DNA from: DASYTH01 sp035762905
Lineage (GTDB): Bacteria > Actinomycetota > Actinomycetes > Mycobacteriales > Pseudonocardiaceae
Length of the DNA: 46,234 bases
Assembly: GCF_035762905.1 (NCBI RefSeq)
Contig: NZ_DASUCC010000142.1
Coordinates: forward strand, 1-46,234
Direction: 5' to 3'
Translations under genes and position numbers: made by a program
Shown here: positions 40,466 to 46,234 of the stretch, one piece after another
Layout of the letters: every line of letters starts with the position of its first letter
Numbering within the stretch: the stretch's first letter is position 1
The notes under the pieces: model-generated
Seen by the model: only the letters and a program-made list of their open reading frames with translations
What the model was told of the DNA's origin: nothing
Databases searched by the model: none

Positions 40466-41842
40466 ATGACAACGACGACTTCTTCCGCGATCCGCTTGGA
40501 CGCGCGGCTGGACGAGCAGCCCAGTCGTGGTCTGTGGCTGGTCAAGTGGCTGCTGCTGATCCCGCACTTCATCGTGCTTTCCTTCTTGTGGTTGGCCTTC
40601 ACGGTGCTCACGGTGGTCGTGTTCTTCGCCATCCTGTTCTCCGGGCGCTACCCGAGGTCGATCTTCGAGTTCAACGTCGGGGTGCTGCGGTGGACCTGGC
40701 GGGTGTGGTACTACGGCTACGGTGCGCTGGCCACCGACCGGTATCCGCCGTTCTCGCTCGGCGCCGAGCCGGACTATCCGGCCACGCTGGACGTGGCCTA
40801 TCCGGAGCGGCTTTCCCGCGGTCTGGTTCTGGTCAAGTGGTGGCTGCTGGCTTTGCCGCACTATCTGGTGCTGGCCTTCTTTATCGGCAGCGGGTTCGTG
40901 CTGTGGCGCTTCGGCGGTGGACTGATCACCCTGCTGGCGGTCATCGCCGGGGTGGTGCTGCTGTTCACCGGCCGTTACCCGCGCGAGGTCTACGACCTCG
41001 TGCTGGGTATGGACCGCTGGGTGTTCCGGGTCGGCGCCTACACCGCGCTGATGACCGACGAGTACCCACCGTTCCGGTTGGACACCGGCGGCACCGACCC
41101 GGCCGGCCCGCGCGACGAGCAGCCGCGACACGAGCCGGCATCGACGCCGGCCGGGTGGACCGCCGGCCGGGTCACCGGCGTGGTGGTCGGAGCGCTGCTG
41201 CTGGTCACCGGTCTGGGCGCGGCCGCGGGCGGTGGCACGCTGCTGTGGTTCGACAGCACCCAGCGCGATGCGGCCGGCTACGTCACCACGGGCATCGAGC
41301 GGTTCACTGATCCGGGATACGCGCTGCGGTTCGACGCCGCCGACGTGGTCCAACGGGGGACCGGCGCCCCGGCCGAGGTCACCTGGCTTGGCCAGGTTCG
41401 GGTCCAGGCCACGGGGTCCGGTACCGGTCCGCTGTTCGTGGGCATCGGCAGGACCGAGGACGTGAACCGGTACCTGGCCGCGGTGCCGCACGGCCGGTTT
41501 GACGAGCGGCATCCGGGGATGATGCAGGCCTTCCGGACGATGGCCGGCATCCGTCCACCGGCCGCGCCGACCCGGCAGGATTTCTGGGTGGCGTCGACCT
41601 CCGGTGCGACTCCGCTGTCGCTGACCTGGAATCCGCAACCGGGAAACTGGTCGCTGGTGGTGATGAACGCCGACGCGGGTTCCGGCGTGCGCGCGGATCT
41701 CGACATCGGCGCGACCGCGCCGTTCCTGGGTCCGGTCGCGTGGTCGCTGCTGGGTGTCGGTGTTGCTTTCCTGGTCGGTGGTTCGGTGCTGGTCGCGGTG
41801 ACCGTCCGGCCGCGCCGGGAGGTTACTGCGGTTGGTCGGTGA
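40466..41842 (+). CDS. DUF4389 membrane protein
   Basis: The 458-residue protein has two DUF4389 repeats (RGLWLVKWLLLIPHFIVLSF with LFSGRYPRSIFEF, then RGLVLVKWWLLALPHYLVLA with LFTGRYPREVYDL), each with membrane helices. A linker rich in Pro, Thr and Arg, a further helix near 250, an extracytoplasmic beta-rich domain (about 280-430), and a last helix follow. Family function is unknown. Its end overlaps 20 bp with the convergent hydrogenase gene. Confidence 0.85.
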   Translation: MTTTTSSAIRLDARLDEQPSRGLWLVKWLLLIPHFIVLSFLWLAFTVLTVVVFFAILFSGRYPRSIFEFNVGVLRWTWRVWYYGYGALATDRYPPFSLGAEPDYPATLDVAYPERLSRGLVLVKWWLLALPHYLVLAFFIGSGFVLWRFGGGLITLLAVIAGVVLLFTGRYPREVYDLVLGMDRWVFRVGAYTALMTDEYPPFRLDTGGTDPAGPRDEQPRHEPASTPAGWTAGRVTGVVVGALLLVTGLGAAAGGGTLLWFDSTQRDAAGYVTTGIERFTDPGYALRFDAADVVQRGTGAPAEVTWLGQVRVQATGSGTGPLFVGIGRTEDVNRYLAAVPHGRFDERHPGMMQAFRTMAGIRPPAAPTRQDFWVASTSGATPLSLTWNPQPGNWSLVVMNADAGSGVRADLDIGATAPFLGPVAWSLLGVGVAFLVGGSVLVAVTVRPRREVTAVGR

Positions 41843-42581
41843 AGGCGGGGGCGGCGGTGTTGAAGGTGTGGAACACCCGGCGCAGGTCGTCCTCGCTCAT
41901 GCCGCACCGGCGCAACAGGGGCAGGAGTGCGGGCACCTTGGGGTCGCGCATGGGTCCGAAGCAGCCGTAGCAGCCGCGTCGGTAGGCGGGGCAGATGGCG
42001 CCGCAGCCGGCGTGGGTGACCGGGCCGAGGCAGGGTGTGTGGTGGGCGACCATGACGCAGGTGATGCCCGCGCGTTTGCATTCGGTGCACACGCTGGTGT
42101 CGGGCAGGTCGGGCTTGCGGCCGGCGAGGTAGGCGGTGAGCACTTCGAGGAGTTGGCGTTTGTCGATGGGGCAGCCGCGCAGTTCGTAGTCCACCGGGAC
42201 GTGTGCGGAGATCGGGGTGCTGGTGGCGAGGGTGTGGATGTGTTGGGGTGCTGCGTAGACGAGTGTGGTGAACTCGTTGACGTCGGCGAAGTTGCGTAGG
42301 GCCTGGATGCCGCCCGCGGTGGCGCAGGCGCCGATGACGATCAGCACGCGGGACTGGTCCCGGATCCAGCGGATGCGTTCGGCTTCCTCCGGGGTGCTGA
42401 CCGAGCCTTCCACGATGGACACGTCGTACGGGCCGGGTTCGGAGACGCTGGTGGCTTCGAGGAAGTGGCTGATGTGGATGGTGCCGGCGAGGGTGAGCAG
42501 TTCGTCTTCGCAGTCCAGCAGGGTGAGTTGGCAGCCGTCGCACGAGGTGAACTTCCACACGGCCAGTGTTGGTTGGTTCAT
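41823..42581 (-). CDS. hydD: Group 3b [NiFe] hydrogenase, delta (small) subunit
   Basis: The 252-residue protein carries the N-terminal cluster motif TSCDGCQLTLLDCEDELL, VEGSVSTPEEAERIRWIRDQ, VIGACATAGGIQAL and RGCPIDKRQLLEVLTAYL. The C-terminal half is Cys-rich (CTECKRAGITC; HAGCGAICPAYRRGCYGCFG), giving ligands for further Fe-S clusters. It should pass electrons from the NiFe site to the gamma and beta subunits. It overlaps the gamma gene by one base. Downstream there is no alpha (large) subunit gene; instead the convergent DUF4389 gene begins. Confidence 0.92.
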   Translation of the reverse strand: MNQPTLAVWKFTSCDGCQLTLLDCEDELLTLAGTIHISHFLEATSVSEPGPYDVSIVEGSVSTPEEAERIRWIRDQSRVLIVIGACATAGGIQALRNFADVNEFTTLVYAAPQHIHTLATSTPISAHVPVDYELRGCPIDKRQLLEVLTAYLAGRKPDLPDTSVCTECKRAGITCVMVAHHTPCLGPVTHAGCGAICPAYRRGCYGCFGPMRDPKVPALLPLLRRCGMSEDDLRRVFHTFNTAAPAFTDQPQ

Positions 42582-43438
42582 CACAGCTCCCGGACCTCGA
42601 GTAGCGGTGCGGCGACGGGGTAGGGCACCACCGGGCCGTCCCGGCAGGTCAGCAGTGGGCCGAGTTGGCAGTGGCCGCACAGCCCGATCCCGCATTTCAT
42701 GTTGCGCTCCAGGGACACCTGGATCCGTGCCGGCGGGACCCGCTTGTCCAGCAGGGTGCTGGCGCAGAACCGCATCATCGGTTCCGGTCCGCACAGCAGG
42801 GCGGTGGTGCGCTCGGGAGTCAGCCGCAGCGCGGCCAGCGGTTCGGTGACCAGGCCAACACCGCCGATCCAACCGGCGCCAGGGCGATCGACCGTCACCG
42901 CCAGCTCGATGTCGTCGCGGGCGGACAGCGCCGCGAGCTCGTCGGTGAACAGCAGTTCGGCCGGCGCTCTCGCGCCGGCAATCAGCACGATCCGGCCGTA
43001 GCGGCGACGATGCCGCAGGGCGTGCAGCAGGGCCGGCCGCAGCGGCGCCAGTCCGATGCCTCCGGCGACCAGCACCAGGTCCGAGCCGGCCGGCCCGTCG
43101 AGATCCCACGCGGTACCGAACGGGCCGCGCACCCCGACCGCCGTGCCCGGCTCCGCGTGCCGCAGTGCCCGGCTGACCGCGCCGACCCCGCGAATGGTGT
43201 GCACCAGCGCACCGTCATCCGCCTCCGGGTCGCCGCTGACCGAGATCGGTATCTCACCGACGCCGAAGACGTAGAGCATGGTGAACTGGCCCGGCAGAAA
43301 CGGCCGAATTGGCTCGCTTTCCGGGCGCAGGACCAGGGTCGCGGTGTCCGGCGTCTCGGTGTGGTTGGCGGCGACATAGTAGGGAAGCGGCAGCCAGGGG
43401 TCGGCCTCAGCCCGGCGCGGTGTCGTCGCGGTGGTCAT
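42581..43438 (-). CDS. hydG: Group 3b hydrogenase, gamma subunit (FAD/NAD(P)-binding)
   Basis: The 285-residue protein is a ferredoxin-reductase-like subunit: an FAD-binding domain with RPFLPGQFTMLYVFGVGEIP, an NAD(P) domain with LVAGGIGLAPLRPALLHAL and LLCGPEPMMRFCAS, and a C-terminal 2Fe-2S site with CGIGLCGHCQLGPLLTC. It hands electrons to NADP or NAD. It overlaps the beta gene by 32 bp, as in other hydrogenase operons. In SH-type hydrogenases this subunit also takes part in polysulfide reduction. Confidence 0.93.
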   Translation of the reverse strand: MTTATTPRRAEADPWLPLPYYVAANHTETPDTATLVLRPESEPIRPFLPGQFTMLYVFGVGEIPISVSGDPEADDGALVHTIRGVGAVSRALRHAEPGTAVGVRGPFGTAWDLDGPAGSDLVLVAGGIGLAPLRPALLHALRHRRRYGRIVLIAGARAPAELLFTDELAALSARDDIELAVTVDRPGAGWIGGVGLVTEPLAALRLTPERTTALLCGPEPMMRFCASTLLDKRVPPARIQVSLERNMKCGIGLCGHCQLGPLLTCRDGPVVPYPVAAPLLEVREL

Positions 43439-44525
43439 CGCCTGCTCCCTTCCGTTGCTCGACGAGGGCGGCCATCTCGGCGGTCAGGTCGATACCGGCC
43501 GGGCACCAGGCGATGCACCGTCCGCATCCGACACATCCGGAGGTGCCGAACTGGTCGTGCCAGGTGCCCAGCTTGTGGGTCAGCCACTGCCGGTAGCGGC
43601 TGGCTCCCGAGGTGCGCACCTCGCCGCCGTGGATGTAGGAGTAGTCCAGCTCGAAGCAGGACGCCCAGCGCTCCCACCGCTGTGCGTGGTCACCGGTCAG
43701 ATCGGTGACATCCTCGGTGGTGGTGCAGAAGCAGGTCGGGCAGACCATGGTGCAGTTGGCGCACATCAGGCACCGGCTCGCCACGTCGGTCCAGTGGTCG
43801 GACTCCCGGCTGGCGGTCAGCACGTCCGGCAGGTCGGCGGCCGGCATGGCCCGGCCCATCCGGTCCGCGGCCGCGTCGACCGCGGCACGCGCCGCCTCGA
43901 CCTGGTCCGGTGCGGCCGGCCGCGTCGGCACCGCCGCGAGCACCTCGGCGCCCCGCTCGCTGCCGATCTCGACCACGAACCCGTCCGCACGTTCGGTCAG
44001 CGCCAGATCATGCCCCGCGCCCACACCGGGCCCGCAGCCCATGGACGCGCAGAAACACACCCCACCCGGCTCGGTGCAGTTCACCGCGACGATGAAGATC
44101 CCCGCGCGCCGGTCGTGGTAGCGGCCGCCGTGATCCAGCACCCGGTCCAGCACCCCGATCGCGGCCAGATCACAGCCCCGCACCCCCAGGAAGGCATACC
44201 GAACCGGCTCGGGCTCCTCGGTGCTCACCCGGAACCCGGCCTCATCCCGTTCGGCCGACCACAACTTCGCCCGGGACGGATGCAGAAACCGTTTCCACGA
44301 CTGAGATCCAGCACTGTGCGCGAACACCGCGTCATCCGCACGGCGCCGCAGGCGGTAGTGCCCGGGTCCGACCTCGACACCCCACCCGGCCGGCAACTCC
44401 CGCGCCGAGGACAGCTCGTCCAGCACGATCGCCCCGTCCCGCACGGTCGGACCGACCACCCGGTAGCCACGCTCCCGCAGCACCTCGACCAACCGGTCGA
44501 GACCGTCCCGGGTCAGCCAGGCCAT
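43407..44525 (-). CDS. hydB: Group 3b hydrogenase, beta subunit (Fe-S, sulfur reductase-like)
   Basis: The 372-residue protein has an N-terminal domain with GVRGCDLAAIGVLDRVL and a Cys-rich loop (CTEPGGVCFCASMGCGPG), and two C-terminal 4Fe-4S ferredoxin motifs: CLMCANCTMVCPTCFC and SGCVGCGRCIAWCPAGIDL. It is the electron-carrying subunit also linked to sulfur reduction (anaerobic sulfite reductase A type). ATG 44525 is chosen because GGAGG stands 5 bases upstream; the ATG four codons before lacks this. First gene of the beta-gamma-delta operon. Confidence 0.93.
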   Translation of the reverse strand: MAWLTRDGLDRLVEVLRERGYRVVGPTVRDGAIVLDELSSARELPAGWGVEVGPGHYRLRRRADDAVFAHSAGSQSWKRFLHPSRAKLWSAERDEAGFRVSTEEPEPVRYAFLGVRGCDLAAIGVLDRVLDHGGRYHDRRAGIFIVAVNCTEPGGVCFCASMGCGPGVGAGHDLALTERADGFVVEIGSERGAEVLAAVPTRPAAPDQVEAARAAVDAAADRMGRAMPAADLPDVLTASRESDHWTDVASRCLMCANCTMVCPTCFCTTTEDVTDLTGDHAQRWERWASCFELDYSYIHGGEVRTSGASRYRQWLTHKLGTWHDQFGTSGCVGCGRCIAWCPAGIDLTAEMAALVEQRKGAGDDHRDDTAPG

Positions 44526-44606
44526 CGTCGCCTCCATCGGTTGTCGCTGGCTCGATCGTCCCGCGTCGCCGGTTCGGGCCCCAGAGACCGACGGCTTACC
44601 CGCGGC

Positions 44607-44620
44607 GGGACCAAGGGCCC
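44607..44620. promoter_or_regulatory. DosR-like box H (hydrogenase promoter region)
   Basis: GGGACCAAGGGCCC matches 11 of 14 and lies 88 bp from the hydrogenase start, in the divergent region towards the CBS-BON relic. Hypoxic induction would fit a hydrogenase. Confidence 0.45.
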
Positions 44621-44742
44621 CACCGGCGGCCGGGCGCGGCGATCGAGGTCGAAGGTCCGCCGATGGAGGTCCGCGGTCGGTGTCCACGGCGGCGCGGGTC
44701 GATCAGAGTGGGTCGTCGGGCGCCTCGACGAGAGGACACACG

Positions 44743-45165
44743 ATGATCACTCAGGTCACCGCGACGACCGTGGCCACGGTGATGACCCGTGATCCAGGTG
44801 CGGTCGCCGTGCACGCCGTACAAGGCCGTGCTGGAGTTGCTCACCCGACGGGGGATCGGCGCGGTCGAGGTAGTCACCGCGACCGGTCGGGTGCTCGGCG
44901 TGGTGTCCGAGCGGACCTGTTGCGCAGCGGCCGGAAGTCCCGGCGGCGGCACGGCCGGGATGTGGGACGGCTCACCGCCGGGGAGCTGATGAGCTCGCCG
45001 GCGATCACAGTGCGGGTGAGCGTCGACCACGGGGGTCGTCGCGCTGACCGGCTGGCTGCCCTGGCGGGCCGACATCGACTCCGCCTTCACCTGGGTAGCC
45101 GCCGTTCCCGCGTGCTCAGCATCAGCGACCGGCTGGTCGCCGCGTTCGACGGGCGCCCCCGTTGA
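44743..45165 (+). pseudogene. CBS-BON protein relic, copy 3 (several frameshifts)
   Basis: Plus-strand frames together give a damaged CBS-BON gene. From ATG 44743: TTVATVMTRDPGAV, then in another frame PYKAVLELLTRRGIGAVEVV with GRVLGVVSE, then a third frame with GRLTAGELMSSPAITVRVS. The BON end is reduced to VVALTGWLPWRADIDSAFTW, then LSISDRLVAAFDGRP in a further frame, with a stop at 45163-45165. The middle of the second CBS repeat is deleted. It cannot give a full protein. Confidence 0.75.
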
Positions 45166-45175
45166 GGCCAGCCGA

Positions 45176-45367
45176 TCAGACCTGGGTCTCGTCCGGCGCC
45201 GTCCCGCCGTCCCGGCCGGGCGGCGGCGTGCTGTGGTGGGTCTCCCGGTAGATGGCGGCGTCGACCAGCCGCCGGACCGGGTCGCCGGATGTCGGTGTGT
45301 GGCCGGCCCGGGACAGCACGTCCCTCCGGGCCTCCTCGCTGGCGGCGAAGTTCTCCCACTCGCTCAT
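45176..45367 (-). CDS. Small acidic hypothetical protein
   Basis: A 63-residue protein begins SEWENFAASEEARRDVLSRA and ends GGTAPDETQV. GGAGGTGAGG lies 4-5 bases before ATG 45367. It has no membrane segment or known motif. A frame from 45463 is longer, but the added part is less likely. Function unknown. Confidence 0.6.
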   Translation of the reverse strand: MSEWENFAASEEARRDVLSRAGHTPTSGDPVRRLVDAAIYRETHHSTPPPGRDGGTAPDETQV

Positions 45368-45527
45368 CGTCCTCACCTCCGTCCGCTGAATCCTGCCGCC
45401 TCGCAGGCTCGGCGGCAGGGCGGTGTTCACGGTTCGCTCGCAAGCTCGCGACAGGTTCAGCACAACAGGAGGGCTGGCGGTGCCGCGCCGGTCTGAGGTC
45501 CCACACCGGTGGGGTCTTTGGTCGCGT

Positions 45528-45844
45528 TCAGTTTTCGTGGGTGATGTCGACGGCTATGGCGTCGGGGATGTGCAGGTGGGTGTCGTCGTAGGCGTAGGTG
45601 AGTTCGGAGTGGACGTCGATGACGCCGTCGACGCGGCGGGTGAGGGCTTCGGCGATGGGAACCATGCTGCGGCGTTGGAGTTGGCGTGCAGGGAAACCAT
45701 GCCGTCGTGCACCTGGATGGTGACGGTGGCCGGGTCGACCACGGTGTCGAGGTTGCGTTCGAAGACGATGTCCTTGAACGGGGCCGATTCCGCGACGGTG
45801 GCCACGTCGGTGGTCATGACGTTGCGGATCTTTCGGTGCTTCAT
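45528..45844 (-). pseudogene. CBS-BON protein relic, copy 4 (internal deletion plus frameshift)
   Basis: ATG 45844 (with GGAGG upstream) begins KHRKIRNVMTTDVATVAESA PFKDIV as a normal first CBS repeat, then jumps directly to the BON end (FERNLDTVVDPATVTIQVHD; GMVSLHANS). Most of both CBS repeats is lost. A frameshift near 45664-45675 then moves the reading to VPIAEALTRRVDGVIDVHSE, LTYAYDDTHLHIPDAI and the stop at 45528. In the original frame the C-terminus would be low-complexity. Clear remnant of the 31706 family. Confidence 0.78.
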
Positions 45845-45873
45845 CACGAACCTCCTGTCGTCCTGATGGGAAG

Positions 45874-45901
45874 GCCCGGCCGGGCGGGGCCCCGGCCGGG
45901 C
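45874..45901. terminator. Hairpin between DoxX gene and CBS-BON relic
   Basis: GCCCGGCCGG (45874-45883) pairs with CCGGCCGGGC (45892-45901) around an 8-base loop. It lies in the short gap downstream of the DoxX-like stop. Confidence 0.6.
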
Positions 45902-45915
45902 GTGTCGGGGGTGGG

Positions 45916-46234
45916 TCAGATCAGCCAGCGGTTGCGGCGCACGATGTCGAGCCGTTCCCAGCGGCGGCCCAGGCCGTAGTAGCGGCCGGCGTAGAGGGCG
46001 GCGAGGGTGAGCAGGACCAGGGCGTAGATGATGTGGTCGTCGAGGATCGGGTTGGTCGAGCGGGTCAGTTCGCCGGTGGCGGTGTGTTGGGCAAGTGGCC
46101 ATTCGGCGGCCCACATCAGCAGCAGCATCAGCGAGCCGCTGACCGCGGCGATGCGCATTGCGACGCCGGTCAGTAGGGCGATGCCGATGCCGGCCAGGCC
46201 GAGCATGAACAGCCAGTTGGCCCAGGGGTCGCCG
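45916..46234 (-). CDS. DoxX/DoxD-family membrane protein, C-terminal part (cut by window edge)
   Basis: The frame is open through the right edge, so the gene starts outside the window. About 105 C-terminal residues are visible with three membrane spans (LGLAGIGIALLTGVAMRIAA; VSGSLMLLLMWAAEWP; DDHIIYALVLLTLAALYAGR) and a basic end ERLDIVRRNRWLI. This matches DoxX/DoxD, large subunit of thiosulfate:quinone oxidoreductase and relatives. ATG 46206 is internal. A sulfur role would suit the window but is inferred. Confidence 0.8.
   Translation of the reverse strand, partial: GDPWANWLFMLGLAGIGIALLTGVAMRIAAVSGSLMLLLMWAAEWPLAQHTATGELTRSTNPILDDHIIYALVLLTLAALYAGRYYGLGRRWERLDIVRRNRWLI

Noticed and set aside
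45511..45523. GGGGTCTTTGGTC resembling box C
   Set aside because: Lies beside the 3' end of a relic, not before a clear promoter.
1..46234. CRISPR array, rRNA, tRNA, prophage or integrase
   Set aside because: No repeat-spacer pattern, no RNA gene and no phage or integrase motif was seen.

Overview
The window is very GC-rich and densely coded on both strands, with GTG starts, GGAGG-type ribosome sites and actinobacterial protein families throughout (DUF1876, SPW-repeat, DUF4389, Acg-type nitroreductase, CBS-BON, F420-era style stress genes). This points to a high-GC actinomycete, most likely of the Pseudonocardiales; the genus is an inference I cannot confirm. No rRNA, tRNA, CRISPR array, prophage or intact insertion sequence was seen.

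Layout. 1-7.8 kb: ion-transport and membrane genes (edge-cut ArsB/NhaD-type permease, NhaA antiporter, a two-gene CNNM/CorC-like operon and a MerR regulator) mixed with relics (an ECF sigma factor C-terminus and a CNNM paralogue with three lesions). 7.8-9.4 kb: a UDP-glycosyltransferase and an IS110-type transposase relic. 9.4-13.2 kb and 18.5-20.8 kb: a sulfur/persulfide block with a CsoR-family repressor lacking the copper-site His (CstR-like), thioredoxin, DUF302, a cysteine-desulfurase-like PLP enzyme, a truncated PIG-L protein, a small Cys-rich protein, a CstB-like metallo-beta-lactamase/rhodanese fusion and a TauE/SafE exporter. Six 16-bp sites of the form ATACCCC-NN-GGGGTAT lie in front of these genes. 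13.2-18.5 kb: DUF4342, tandem universal stress protein, a prenyltransferase-like protein, a DUF2202 protein and a two-component system.

21-46 kb: mostly dormancy/hypoxia-type genes: YbdK-like ligase, DUF1876 (Rv1738 family), AMIN/GerMN proteins, two ABC systems, class I aldolase, SPW protein, CBS-BON proteins, GNAT, truncated phosphoribosyltransferase, beta-CASP nuclease, GNAT-acyl-CoA synthetase fusion, Acg nitroreductase with flavodoxin, DUF4389, and three subunits (beta, gamma, delta) of a group 3b [NiFe] hydrogenase whose catalytic large subunit is absent here. About ten intergenic sites resemble the DosR/DevR box (GGGACTWWAGTCCC); two sit exactly 42.5 bp upstream of GTG codons that may start leaderless transcripts.

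Together the window reads as two interleaved stress regulons, one for persulfide/sulfur stress and one for hypoxia-like dormancy. They sit in a region that is also losing genes: at least nine relics were recognised from partial protein families (sigma factor, CNNM, IS110, PIG-L, VOC, alcohol dehydrogenase, acyl-CoA synthetase, phosphoribosyltransferase and two CBS-BON copies).
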